Source: Colimorpha_A sp900556615 (GTDB lineage: Bacteria > Bacillota > Clostridia > Oscillospirales > CAG-272). Taken from it: a stretch of 64,000 nucleotides of DNA. How positions within the stretch are numbered: position 1 is the stretch's first letter; each line of letters starts with the position of its first letter. Both the position numbers and the translations under genes were made by a program. This document shows positions 25,297 to 34,590 of this stretch, in pieces. The DNA is taken from positions 62,001 through 126,000 of the forward strand of contig CAVBUH010000029.1 in NCBI GenBank assembly GCA_963598415.1. The letters run 5' to 3'. The notes below the pieces were generated by a model. The model did no database searches. It worked only from the letters and a program-made list of their open reading frames with translations, and was not told the DNA's origin.

Positions 25297-25342
25297 AAAA
25301 TATGCGGGCAACAAGAATCAAGCTTGTCACACCGCATATTTT
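25297..25342 (-). terminator. Terminator of the miaB-mutSL-tgt operon
   Basis: AAAATATGCGG (25297-25307) pairs with CCGCATATTTT (25332-25342). On the minus strand the stem is followed by a run of seven U residues. It lies about 165 bp beyond the last gene of the operon. No gene was seen in 25343-25506. Confidence 0.75.
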
Positions 25343-25506
25343 ATTAGTATCTGATGAATAATCGCAAATTCGTTTACGGTTTTGCATAGAATGAACAGTT
25401 TATCCTTTGGACACGGTATCACATAATCATCTCAAGGAGAAAAACGTTTACTGCCTTTATTGTCTGCCATAATTTTAACAAATGGCGCATGATTTTGCCT
25501 CCGCTT

Positions 25507-26172
25507 TTATTTTACCGGAGGTACACTATCATAATTCCAAGTCTCCTTGAAAATGTTTTCGTCCGGTTCTGACAGGAATTCAAGAGTTTTCCCGGTTACA
25601 GGATGTATAAAAGACAGCCGATAAGACCACAACGCAATCTGACCTTTGCCTCCGCCGTACCGTCCGTCTCCGCAAAGAGGCAATCCGCGCGAGGCAAACT
25701 GCACACGGATCTGATGTGTTCTTCCGGTATGAAGTCTTACAAGAACGAGGGTTCTCCCATCGCGTACCTGCAGCGTCTTATATTCAAGAGAAGCATCACG
25801 CGCGCCTTTTCTCTGCTTCTTTATGACATACGTCTTGTTTGTTCTTTCATCATGAAAAAGCCAATCGCGAAGGATTCCATCCGGCTGCCGGGGGACTCCG
25901 TTCAATACCGCAAGGTATTCCTTTACGGTTTTCTCTTTATCGGCAAGACAAGCGCTGAGTTTTCCCGTTATTTTTTCATTAAGCGAATAAACCATCACTC
26001 CACCTACAGCTTTGTCAAGTCTGTGGACGGTACCGACATAAGTCTCATTGAGAAGATCTTTCAGGGCGTGCGGAACATTTTGTTCTTTTTCAGATTCCTG
26101 TGATAAAAGCTCCGGAGGTTTCACACAAACAACAAGTGAACTGTCATGATAGAGAATCCTTAGCTCTTTCAT
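25507..26172 (-). CDS. RluA-family pseudouridine synthase (short form, no S4 domain)
   Basis: This 221-residue protein converts uridines to pseudouridine in RNA. The catalytic aspartate lies in HRLDKAVGG. LHTGRTHQIRVQFASRG and GDGRYGGG are the other RluA landmarks. It begins directly with the catalytic fold (ILYHDSSLVVCVKPP) and lacks the N-terminal S4 domain of RluC and RluD. That puts it with the short RluA/YhcT-type members, whose target may be rRNA or tRNA. It starts 3 bp after tgt, at the end of a long operon rich in tRNA-modification genes, so a tRNA target is a reasonable guess but unproved. Confidence 0.9.
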   Translation of the reverse strand: MKELRILYHDSSLVVCVKPPELLSQESEKEQNVPHALKDLLNETYVGTVHRLDKAVGGVMVYSLNEKITGKLSACLADKEKTVKEYLAVLNGVPRQPDGILRDWLFHDERTNKTYVIKKQRKGARDASLEYKTLQVRDGRTLVLVRLHTGRTHQIRVQFASRGLPLCGDGRYGGGKGQIALWSYRLSFIHPVTGKTLEFLSEPDENIFKETWNYDSVPPVK

Positions 26173-26174
26173 GT

Positions 26175-27338
26175 TCAGATTCTTTCGGCGAGCAAATCTA
26201 CATATTGACGGTAAAAAGCATCAAATCCGCCGCAATCCAACGCTTCTCTGATTTTTACCATAAGCTCATTATAGAAATAAAGATTATGAAGCACACAAAG
26301 CCTCATTCCCAGCATTTCGTCCACCTTAAGCAAGTGTCTGATATAAGCACGCGAATAATGCCGGCAGGCAGGACAACCGCATTTCTCGGATATCGGGCGG
26401 GAATCCTTTTTATTCTTTTCATTAAGAAGATTGAGTTTTCCCTCCCAGGTAAAAAGATTCCCGTGACGTGCGTTTCGGCTCGGCATTACACAGTCAAAGA
26501 AATCAATTCCGCGCTTAACCGCTTCTAAAATATTCTGCGGCGTACCGACGCCCATAAGATAGCGGGGGCGGTCCTTGGGCGCATAAGGCTCGACCGCCTC
26601 TATAACGGAATACATCTCCTCTGCCGTTTCTCCGACCGCGAGTCCCCCGATTGCATACCCGTCAAGTTCAAGCTCCGCTATACGCTTCATATGGTCGATC
26701 CGGAGATCCTCGTAGGTACAGCCCTGATTGATTCCGAAAAGCATTTGACGTTTATTTATGGTTTCAGGGAGCGAATTTAAGCGTGCCATCTCGTTTTTAC
26801 ATCTGACAAGCCAACGGTAGGTTCTGTCACACGAATCCTTCGCATATTTGTACTCCGCGGGATTGGCAACACATTCGTCAAAAGCCATTGCAATTGTTGA
26901 TGCAAGATTTGACTGAATCTGCATCGACTGCTCAGGTCCCATAAAAATCCGTTTCCCATCTATATGAGAATTAAAATTGACACCCTCTTCGGTAATCTTT
27001 CTCAGCTTCGCAAGAGAAAAAACCTGAAATCCCCCCGAATCGGTAAGCACCGGTCTGTCCCAATTAAAAAATTTGTGGATTCCTCCCATTTCATAGATCA
27101 GCCTGTCCCCCGGACGGATATGAAGGTGATAGGTATTCGACAGCTCTACCTGGCAGCCGATCTCTCTAAGATCCATTGTAGATACGCCACCCCGAATCGC
27201 AGCGGAAGTTCCGACATTCATGAACACCGGGGTCTGAATTGTCCCGTGAACCGTTTCAAACATTCCGCGACGTGCGGTACCTTCCGTCAGTAATAATTTA
27301 AACGCCATCTCACGTTTTGCCTTTCTTTCATAATTCAT
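26175..27338 (-). CDS. tgt: Queuine/preQ1 tRNA-guanine transglycosylase
   Basis: This protein of about 387 residues exchanges G34 of GUN-anticodon tRNAs for preQ1, a step of queuosine synthesis. The active-site phrases LTDSGGFQVFSL, FGINQG and DFFDCVMPSRNARHG are present. The zinc site is near the C-terminus in CGCPACRHYSRAYIRHL. The ATG at 27338 overlaps the mutL stop (ATGA), favouring coupled translation. An internal ATG ten codons later, which gives the usual MAFK start, is an alternative. No queuosine precursor genes lie in the window. Confidence 0.95.
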   Translation of the reverse strand: MNYERKAKREMAFKLLLTEGTARRGMFETVHGTIQTPVFMNVGTSAAIRGGVSTMDLREIGCQVELSNTYHLHIRPGDRLIYEMGGIHKFFNWDRPVLTDSGGFQVFSLAKLRKITEEGVNFNSHIDGKRIFMGPEQSMQIQSNLASTIAMAFDECVANPAEYKYAKDSCDRTYRWLVRCKNEMARLNSLPETINKRQMLFGINQGCTYEDLRIDHMKRIAELELDGYAIGGLAVGETAEEMYSVIEAVEPYAPKDRPRYLMGVGTPQNILEAVKRGIDFFDCVMPSRNARHGNLFTWEGKLNLLNEKNKKDSRPISEKCGCPACRHYSRAYIRHLLKVDEMLGMRLCVLHNLYFYNELMVKIREALDCGGFDAFYRQYVDLLAERI

Positions 27339-29305
27339 ATTCTTTCAAAACGCTTCTCAAACTGACTTTTCGTCATTTCAAAAGCAACAGGTCGTCCATG
27401 CGGGCAATACCGTATTTGCGGCTGGATAAGCACCTGTTCGGCAATCCAGCGAATCGTTTCCGGCAAATCCTCTCGTCCGCCCTTGACAGCCGCCTTACAC
27501 GAAGCCTGATAGAGCGCCTTTTCATATATCCGCTCTCTGCTTATATCAACATTTCCTGTTCCGTCGACAAGCTGAGAAACAAGCTCAGTAAACATATCTT
27601 TAGCCTGTGACGCTTCAAGACCGGAGGGGTACTGAAGGACGGCAACCGCTTTCCCTGAGTCGGAAACAGTAAAATCAAAACCTACCATGCACAACTCTCG
27701 GCGATACTCTTCAGCGGCTGCAAGCTCGCGGCTTGTCAAGTCTATTTCAAGAGGGAGAAGAAGAAGCTGTGATACGGAGCCCGATTTCATATTTTCCCGC
27801 ATGCGCTCGAATATAATACGTTCATGGGCAGCATGCTTATCTATGATCAGCATCTTATCTTCAAGCTCCACAAAAACATAGGTATTGAATACCACGCCTG
27901 CAATCCTGAACCACGGAAGCACAGGTGTCTTTTCTGCTTCTTCAGAACATTCATTTACCTGTTCGTCAGGATATATATCCGGTTTGCCTTTGGACAGTAT
28001 ATCCGTAACGGCATTTTCATGATTTTCATGCTTAGTCTCCGAGAATAAGCTGATCGAATCCGATCCGTTTTTTTCAGACGCAGATAAAATTTCTTTATTT
28101 GAAGGCAGTGTCGGAGGCTCATAGACGGGGGGCTTTTCCCTTTCGGCATTTTGCACCGTAATCTGCTCATATTTTACATTCAGCAAATCCCGATCGTCAG
28201 CGATTTTTCGTGCTTCTTCATCTGTATCCGTTTTTACGGAAATGATATCGCTGTACAACCGATAGCTGTCACCCGTTAATTTTACAGGTTCGCTCCCCTC
28301 AATTTCGGGACGCCGCATACGGTTCATAAGCGTGTTTCTCACCGCACAGTAAACAGCGTTAAAAACCGGCTTTTCATTCGAAAACTTTACCTCCATCTTT
28401 TGCGGATGAACATTCACATCAACAAACGCAGGATTTATCGTAAGGCTTATCACACAGCTCGGAAAACGATCGGAAGGAATATAAGAGGAAAACGCCTGTT
28501 CAAGAGCCGCTGAAGCCGTCTGACATTTTACATATCTGCCGTTGATAAAAAAGTTTTCATAATTACGATTTCCGCGGCAGTTTTCCGGCGTACCGATAAA
28601 TCCCTGCACCTCTATTCCCTCGGTCATATCGTATACCTTGGCAAGCTTCTTTGCAAAATCCCTGCCAAGCACCGCATAGATAACATTCATAAGGCTTCCG
28701 TCTCCGGCAGTAGTAAACCGAAGGTTTCCGTCAGCTATAAATTTGAAAGCAATGTCAGGACGGGAAAGAGCAATCTTTTCCGCAACGGCGGCAACCGCGG
28801 CGGTTTCGGAAATATCGCGCTTTAAAAACTTCCTTCTTGCAGGTACATTAGCAAAAAGCTCTTCAACAATCACCGTGGTTCCCTCCGGACATCCCGCCTC
28901 CTCCACGGAGGTTATGTTTCCGGCACTGCACTCCATTACAATTCCTGTGATACTGTCCTTCGTACGCGTCATTATTCGCATTTTTGAAACGCTTGATATT
29001 GCCGCGAGAGCCTCTCCGCGAAATCCGAGGGTTGCTATTCCGTCAAGATCGGAGGCATCCCTAATTTTACTTGTTGCATGACGCTTTATACAAATAAGAG
29101 CATCCTCTTTTGTCATTCCGCAGCCGTTATCGGTTATTCTTATAAGAGATATGCCGCCGCTTTTTATCTCAAGAGTAATTTTCCCGGCTCCGGCATCGAT
29201 TGAATTTTCAAGCAGTTCCTTTACGGCTGACGCCGGACGCTCCACCACTTCCCCTGCCGCTATCAGATTTGCTACCTGAGCGTCAAGCTGATTAATGATT
29301 CCCAT
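27335..29305 (-). CDS. mutL: DNA mismatch repair protein MutL
   Basis: This 656-residue MutL has the GHKL ATPase at the N-terminus: AAGEVVERPASAVKELLENS with the catalytic glutamate, DNGCGM, and the lid region TLGFRGEALAAIS. A long charged linker spans about residues 340-455. The C-terminal dimerisation and endonuclease domain carries the metal-binding motif as DKHAAHERIIFE, where most relatives have DQHA. CPHGRP lies near the end, so this is the nicking type of MutL. mutS lies 33 bp upstream and tgt overlaps by 4 bp downstream. Confidence 0.95.
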   Translation of the reverse strand: MGIINQLDAQVANLIAAGEVVERPASAVKELLENSIDAGAGKITLEIKSGGISLIRITDNGCGMTKEDALICIKRHATSKIRDASDLDGIATLGFRGEALAAISSVSKMRIMTRTKDSITGIVMECSAGNITSVEEAGCPEGTTVIVEELFANVPARRKFLKRDISETAAVAAVAEKIALSRPDIAFKFIADGNLRFTTAGDGSLMNVIYAVLGRDFAKKLAKVYDMTEGIEVQGFIGTPENCRGNRNYENFFINGRYVKCQTASAALEQAFSSYIPSDRFPSCVISLTINPAFVDVNVHPQKMEVKFSNEKPVFNAVYCAVRNTLMNRMRRPEIEGSEPVKLTGDSYRLYSDIISVKTDTDEEARKIADDRDLLNVKYEQITVQNAEREKPPVYEPPTLPSNKEILSASEKNGSDSISLFSETKHENHENAVTDILSKGKPDIYPDEQVNECSEEAEKTPVLPWFRIAGVVFNTYVFVELEDKMLIIDKHAAHERIIFERMRENMKSGSVSQLLLLPLEIDLTSRELAAAEEYRRELCMVGFDFTVSDSGKAVAVLQYPSGLEASQAKDMFTELVSQLVDGTGNVDISRERIYEKALYQASCKAAVKGGREDLPETIRWIAEQVLIQPQIRYCPHGRPVAFEMTKSQFEKRFERI

Positions 29306-29338
29306 TTTTCACCTCCTCAATCTCTTTATCCAATCCCA

Positions 29339-31924
29339 TCATTCCGCAAGCTTTTTCAGTTCACAGACAAAGTTCAAAGCTTCTATCGGAGTAAGCAGAT
29401 TCACATCGGTATTCAAGAGCTTCTCACGAACCTCGTCCGCTTTGAAATCATCAAAAGTAATATTTGCGTTAATCTCCGGCACCTTTACAGCCTCGGCATT
29501 TTTGCTTTGTTCGTTAAGCTGCCGAAGAACCTCCTTCGCCCGTCTTATAACATCATTCGGGACACCGGCAAGCTTTGCTACTTCAATTCCGTAGCTTTCG
29601 TCGGTTGCACCTTTTACAATTTTACGCAAAAACGTTATATCGTCGCCCTTCTTCTTAGCCGCTATATTATAATTGACAACGCCGTCAATTTCTTTGTCAA
29701 GAACGGTAAGCTCATGATAATGCGTAGCAAACATGGTTTTTGCGCCGATTTTTTTGCTTGCGGTATATTCCGCCACCGCTTTGGCAATGCTCATCCCGTC
29801 AAAAGTGCTGGTTCCGCGTCCGATCTCATCATATATAATCAGACTGCGCTTAGTGGCGTTTTTTAGAATATAAGCTACCTCATTCATTTCAAGCATAAAC
29901 GTTGAGGTTCCCGAAGCAAGGTCATCAGAAGCGCCGACACGGGTAAATATCTTATCAACAATTCCGATCCTGGCTTCCTTTGCAGGCACGAAAGAGCCTA
30001 TCTGCGCCATCAGGGTAATAAGTGCAACCTGCCGCATATAGGTCGATTTTCCCGCCATATTAGGGCCGGTTATAAGCGCAAGTCTGTTATGATTCGTATC
30101 CAGCAGGGTATCGTTCGGAACAAAATAACCGTCCTGAGCAAATTGCTCCACGACCGGGTGCCTTCCCTCTTTAATGTTTATGGTACTGCCATATTCAATT
30201 TCGGGACAGCAGTAACTGTTTTTGACCGCCGCATCGGCAAGACTGATATAACAGTCGAGCTTGGCAAGCAGTGCGGAGGTCTCCTGCACTCTCTTTACTT
30301 CGCCGGCAATCTTTTCCCTTACAAGAGTAAATAGTTCGTACTCAAGAGCAGAAAGTCTGTCAGACGCTCCGAGAATCATGGTTTCCTTTTCCTTAAGCTC
30401 CTCTGTTATAAAGCGCTCTGCGTTTGCAAGCGTCTGTTTTCTTATGTATCTGTCAGGAACTTGAGAAAGAAAAGACTTGGTAACCTCTATATAATAGCCG
30501 AAAACGCGATTATAAGAGACTTTCAAGTTTTTAATTCCGGTTTTTTCACGTTCATCTTCAGCAATTTTTTCAATATAGCTTTTACCATCATGAACAATTG
30601 AATAAAGCTCATCAGCCTCGGAGTTAAAACCGCGTCTAATAAAGCCACCCTCGCGCAAAGAAAATGGAGGTTCGTCAACGATTGCCCGGTCGATAAGCTC
30701 TTTGATATCGGACAAGGTGTCAAGATGCAAATGAATATCGGAAAGTTCCTCCGACACAAAATCCGAGGTTAGCTCTTTTATCTCGGGTATAAGAGCGGCG
30801 GTAGCCGATATAGCACGAAGATCGCGCGCGGTAGCGGTACCGTACACCAGCTTTGTCATCAGTCTGTCAAGATCAAGGACATGGCGAAGCTGCTCGGCAA
30901 GCTCCTCCCGCATCATGAAGGAAGAGCAAAGTTCTGCCACCGCGCGCTGACGCCTTCCGATCGCATAGGCATTTACAAGCGGCTGCTCTACCCAACGGCG
31001 AAGCATTCTCGCGCCCGCCGAAGTTTTTGTTCTGTCAAGCACCCAAAGAAGCGTGCCTTTTTTCTCCTTTGTACGCATTGTTTCGCAAAGTTCAAGATTG
31101 CGCCTTGTCGCAAGGTCAAGCTCAAGGTACTCTCCGTCGTCGAATAGAGTAAGCTTTGAGACGTTGGTTACCTCGGTCATCTGGGTTTCGGCAATATAGA
31201 AAAGAAGCGCACCGACCGCCCTTACGGCACAGGTTCCTTTTTCTGCCGTCTCCTTGGCGAGAGAACCGAATTGTCTGGAAACCGAAGCAAGACACTTGGC
31301 ATAATCAAATCTGTCGTCATGCTTTTCGGTGATAAAGGCATGAAGACGCTGCTCGGCATATTCCTTTATACGCGGAAAAGAGTCCAGAGACTCATTTACC
31401 ATTATTTCTTTAGGCTGATAAATTCCGAGTTCGTTCAGAAGCCTGTCAACCATATCGTTTCCCTCAAGGGAAGTTGCCGACATCTCTCCCGTTGAAACAT
31501 CTACAAAAGCAATACCCGATGCACCGCTGTCGAAGCATACCGCACACAGATAGTTATTCTGTGATTCCACGAGCTGCGTATTGTCAATAACCGTACCGGG
31601 AGTAACAACCCTGACGATATCACGCTTTACGAGTCCCTTTGCTTTTGCGGGATCCTCCATCTGTTCGCAGACAACAACCTTATATCCTTTGGCAACAAGA
31701 CGCCCGATATAGGTATCGGCGCTGTGAAAAGGTACCCCGCACATCGGGGCGCGTTCCTCTTCTCCGCAGCTTCGCCCGGTAAGAGTAAGCTCCAACTCCT
31801 TGGATACAACTTTAGCGTCATCGTAAAACATTTCGTAGAAATCTCCGAGACGGTAAAAGAGGATGGAATCCTTGTATTTATTTTTTATTTCAAGATACTG
31901 CTGCATCATTGGAGTAACTGCCAT
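29339..31924 (-). CDS. mutS: DNA mismatch repair protein MutS
   Basis: This 861-residue protein recognises mismatches. The N-terminal phrase TPMMQQYLEIKNKYKDSILFYRLGDFYEMF includes the mismatch-wedging F-Y-E-like element (given here as FYEMF). Walker A GPNMAGKST lies at about residues 620-628, followed by the Walker B phrase LIIYDEIGRGTSTFDG and the switch FATHYHELT. GGAGA precedes the ATG at 31924. A longer frame to 32005 has an untypical N-terminus and is rejected. Length is normal for MutS1. It is followed by mutL in the same operon. Confidence 0.97.
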   Translation of the reverse strand: MAVTPMMQQYLEIKNKYKDSILFYRLGDFYEMFYDDAKVVSKELELTLTGRSCGEEERAPMCGVPFHSADTYIGRLVAKGYKVVVCEQMEDPAKAKGLVKRDIVRVVTPGTVIDNTQLVESQNNYLCAVCFDSGASGIAFVDVSTGEMSATSLEGNDMVDRLLNELGIYQPKEIMVNESLDSFPRIKEYAEQRLHAFITEKHDDRFDYAKCLASVSRQFGSLAKETAEKGTCAVRAVGALLFYIAETQMTEVTNVSKLTLFDDGEYLELDLATRRNLELCETMRTKEKKGTLLWVLDRTKTSAGARMLRRWVEQPLVNAYAIGRRQRAVAELCSSFMMREELAEQLRHVLDLDRLMTKLVYGTATARDLRAISATAALIPEIKELTSDFVSEELSDIHLHLDTLSDIKELIDRAIVDEPPFSLREGGFIRRGFNSEADELYSIVHDGKSYIEKIAEDEREKTGIKNLKVSYNRVFGYYIEVTKSFLSQVPDRYIRKQTLANAERFITEELKEKETMILGASDRLSALEYELFTLVREKIAGEVKRVQETSALLAKLDCYISLADAAVKNSYCCPEIEYGSTINIKEGRHPVVEQFAQDGYFVPNDTLLDTNHNRLALITGPNMAGKSTYMRQVALITLMAQIGSFVPAKEARIGIVDKIFTRVGASDDLASGTSTFMLEMNEVAYILKNATKRSLIIYDEIGRGTSTFDGMSIAKAVAEYTASKKIGAKTMFATHYHELTVLDKEIDGVVNYNIAAKKKGDDITFLRKIVKGATDESYGIEVAKLAGVPNDVIRRAKEVLRQLNEQSKNAEAVKVPEINANITFDDFKADEVREKLLNTDVNLLTPIEALNFVCELKKLAE

Positions 31925-32141
31925 TTTGTTTCTCCTTGTCACATAAAAATTCAGGCGATTGTAAAACAATCGATTACGCTGCGGAGGTTTACGCACGCAT
32001 ATCACCGCAGTCCGAAATCACGGATTTTGTACTGCTTCCCTCGGCGCGCGACCTTACTTTGCCCGTCTTAACGGTGTTTTTTCATCGGAGAAACCGCTGA
32101 AAAAACGAATTGGAATTAAATTTGCTGAGTTTTACAAACGG

Positions 32142-32912
32142 TTAACGAAAATTTGTAATGGATTTAATTCTTGCCATGAGTCCGAATTTCGAAGGCTTAA
32201 ACTTTTCATCATAGGATACCGCCTTATTGCTATACAGCAGCATTCGCTTTCGTGCCGCCTTAGAGTTAAGAGAATATCTTAACATCTGCCTATCCATCTT
32301 TATACCAAGCTCCCATATGCTTGCACATAAAACACAGATATTTTCATTATCCGAAAAAGAGATGTCAATTTTATCGCCCAAAGAATAAATTGTATCAATA
32401 ATAGGCGCCAAATTTTCATTCAAAGAAATTTTATCAGTCATATCTCTCTCAAAAAAACAGGTTTGAAAGCGCTGTGATAAAACATCATATATTTTCTGAG
32501 ACATTTCAAGCAAAGCATCTTCTTGATTTTCGAAGTCGGAAACGTCTTTTTTGATCATCTGAAATACGGAATCAAGAAGAGACAGCAGCTTAAAACAAAT
32601 TTGCTCTGAAGAAATCCCCGAGGTTAAAATCAATTCAGAAAAATCAGAATAAAAAACTGCTTCCCAAGTTAGCGATCCTTCTATAAGAATCATCTCATAG
32701 TATTTTGAACATTTGTCCCAATTATTATCTTTTTTTGCTCTGCGGGCAAGCTCATATAAATTTGAGATTTTTTGCGAATTATCCACTCTGACTTTCATCA
32801 TATTGCTTATTTCATCGGAGGAATATTTTAATCCGCAGTATTGACAGACAAACAGTCCATCCTGCTTTACAAAATCAGAACTTCCGCAGCCATCACATTG
32901 AATTTTCTTCAT
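32142..32912 (-). CDS. TFIIB-type zinc-ribbon protein of unknown function
   Basis: This protein has 256 residues. The first 40 form a four-cysteine ribbon, CDGCG...CQYCG, of the TFIIB/zinc-ribbon type. The remaining 210 residues are alpha-helical, with a TPR-like beginning (LYELARRAKKDNNWDKCSKYYEMI), and contain no recognisable catalytic motif. Proteins of this kind are common in Clostridia and other gut bacteria and their role is unknown. GGAGGG lies 7 nt before the ATG at 32912. The gene is inserted between miaB and mutS on the same strand, so it is probably co-transcribed with them. The 229 bp between it and mutS contain nothing I can name. Confidence 0.7.
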   Translation of the reverse strand: MKKIQCDGCGSSDFVKQDGLFVCQYCGLKYSSDEISNMMKVRVDNSQKISNLYELARRAKKDNNWDKCSKYYEMILIEGSLTWEAVFYSDFSELILTSGISSEQICFKLLSLLDSVFQMIKKDVSDFENQEDALLEMSQKIYDVLSQRFQTCFFERDMTDKISLNENLAPIIDTIYSLGDKIDISFSDNENICVLCASIWELGIKMDRQMLRYSLNSKAARKRMLLYSNKAVSYDEKFKPSKFGLMARIKSITNFR

Positions 32913-32942
32913 CTCTGTGCCCTCCGTTGAAATCAAATATAA

Positions 32943-34373
32943 TCAAGTAGATATTTCATTACATAAAATCCCGGTAAGCGCATATGTATCCGCCGAGGTA
33001 ATCAGCACATCGGCAAAGCATCCCGTCAGCCTCTCGTCTCCCGCAAAATGCACAAGACGGTTTTTTTCGTTTCTTCCCGTAAGCATATCGGGGTTATTTT
33101 TACTTTTTCCTTCCACAAGCACCCTTTCGGTTTTTCCGATATATTCAAGGTTTTTCTCAAGAGAAATATGGTTTTGAACGTCAAGAAGCCTTTTGAAGCG
33201 CTCTGCTTTGATTTCTTCCGGTACCTGCGTCATTTCGGCGGCAGGGGTACCTTTTCTCACTGAGTAGATAAAAGAAAAAAATGCGTCATATCTTACCTTT
33301 TCCAGCATTTCAAGCGTTTCGGAAAACTCTTTTTCTGTTTCTGTAGGAAAACCGACAATTATATCGGTAGAAAGCGCAATATCCGGTATTTTTTTCCGCA
33401 TATAGTCAATAAGAGAGAGATATGCCGAGGAATCGTATTTTCTGTTCATCACGCGAAGGATTCTGTCGGAACCGGACTGAAGAGGAAGATGAAATTGCTT
33501 CACAATTTTAGGATGGCAATCGTCTCCCGAATTGGAAGCAATCACATCTATCAGTCTGCGAGAAGCATCCTTGGGATGGCTTGTCATAAATCGAATCCAG
33601 TATTCTCCTTTTATTTTGCAAATATCCTCGAGCAGTTCGGCAAATCCGTAATTTTCGTATAAACCTCGACCATAGGAGTTAACATTCTGTCCGAGCAGGG
33701 TTATCTCTCGGCATCCATCGGCAACAAGTCCTTTTATTTCATCGAGAATTACTTCCCTTTTTCTGCTTCTCTCTCTGCCTCTGACGTATGGTACAACACA
33801 GTATGTACAAAAGTTATTACAGCCGTACATAATGCTTACCCATGCTTTAAAGCTGCTTTCACGTCTGACCGGAAGCCCTTCCGTTATTTCCGGTGTTTCA
33901 TCAGTATCCGGATAAAAAGCTCTTTTTCCTGTCTTTAACGTCTTTGCCAAATATTCCGGGAGCTTTTCCGGCGTTCCGGTGCCGAAAAGAAAATCGACGT
34001 AGGGATACCTGTTTTTAATATCATTGAGACGGTGCTCCTGTGCAACCATGCAGCCGCATACGCAAACGATAAGATTAGGATTAGAAGCCTTTATATGCTT
34101 AATTTCTCCCGTAAGCGACAATGCTTTCAGCTCCGCGTGTTCCCTTACCGCACAGGTATTAAATATAATGAGTTCGGCAGACTCCGGTTTGTCTGTATAC
34201 TCATATCCAAGTGCAGCCGCTATACCGGCAAGCTTCTCGCTGTCGGCCTCATTTTGCTGGCAACCAAAGGTTCGTATATAAACTCCCGGTTTGCGACCGA
34301 AGGCAAAAAGAAAAGAACGGCTATGTTCAAGAACATATTCACTGTCGGGATTCTGAAAAATATTTTCCGCCAT
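32943..34373 (-). CDS. miaB: tRNA-2-methylthio-N6-dimethylallyladenosine synthase
   Basis: This 476-residue radical-SAM methylthiotransferase adds the 2-methylthio group to i6A37 of tRNA. The N-terminal UPF0004 domain has three cluster cysteines, in FGCQQNEAD, FNTCAVRE and CVCGCMAQ-like CVCGCMVAQ. The radical-SAM CxxxCxxC is C185, C189 and C192 in YGCNNFCTYC. A C-terminal TRAM domain is present. GRERSR after the cluster motif is typical of MiaB rather than MtaB or RimO. It is the first gene of the minus-strand operon, 80-100 bp downstream of a consensus promoter. Confidence 0.95.
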   Translation of the reverse strand: MAENIFQNPDSEYVLEHSRSFLFAFGRKPGVYIRTFGCQQNEADSEKLAGIAAALGYEYTDKPESAELIIFNTCAVREHAELKALSLTGEIKHIKASNPNLIVCVCGCMVAQEHRLNDIKNRYPYVDFLFGTGTPEKLPEYLAKTLKTGKRAFYPDTDETPEITEGLPVRRESSFKAWVSIMYGCNNFCTYCVVPYVRGRERSRKREVILDEIKGLVADGCREITLLGQNVNSYGRGLYENYGFAELLEDICKIKGEYWIRFMTSHPKDASRRLIDVIASNSGDDCHPKIVKQFHLPLQSGSDRILRVMNRKYDSSAYLSLIDYMRKKIPDIALSTDIIVGFPTETEKEFSETLEMLEKVRYDAFFSFIYSVRKGTPAAEMTQVPEEIKAERFKRLLDVQNHISLEKNLEYIGKTERVLVEGKSKNNPDMLTGRNEKNRLVHFAGDERLTGCFADVLITSADTYALTGILCNEIST

Positions 34374-34452
34374 ATTGACCTTTCCGAAACATCGTCATAC
34401 GGCGATTCACCCTATTTCGGTTTGTTTCGATAAATAATTACATTATTAATAT

Positions 34453-34481
34453 ATTATACCTCAAATTTCGTTTTATGTCAA
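34453..34481 (-). promoter_or_regulatory. Consensus sigma-A promoter of the miaB operon
   Basis: On the minus strand TTGACA (34476-34481), 17 bp and TATAAT (34453-34458) form a perfect consensus promoter, with predicted start about 70 bp before miaB. Confidence 0.85.
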
Positions 34482-34513
34482 TCTAAGTCATATTAAAAAT
34501 ACGGTTAACTTTA

Positions 34514-34583
34514 ATAAAAAAACGCCGGTATAACTGCCGGCATAAAATACAGCAAGAGGCTGACGCATTTCAATGCATCAGCC
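34514..34583 (-). terminator. Double hairpin terminator of the fused ABC transporter gene
   Basis: The first hairpin reached on the minus strand pairs 34573-34583 with 34558-34568 (GGCTGATGCAT/ATGCGTCAGCC, loop TGAA, one wobble). The second pairs CCGGC arms near 34524-34528 and 34536-34541 and is followed by seven U residues. The second is the likely intrinsic terminator. Confidence 0.6.
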
Positions 34584-34590
34584 CCTTATT

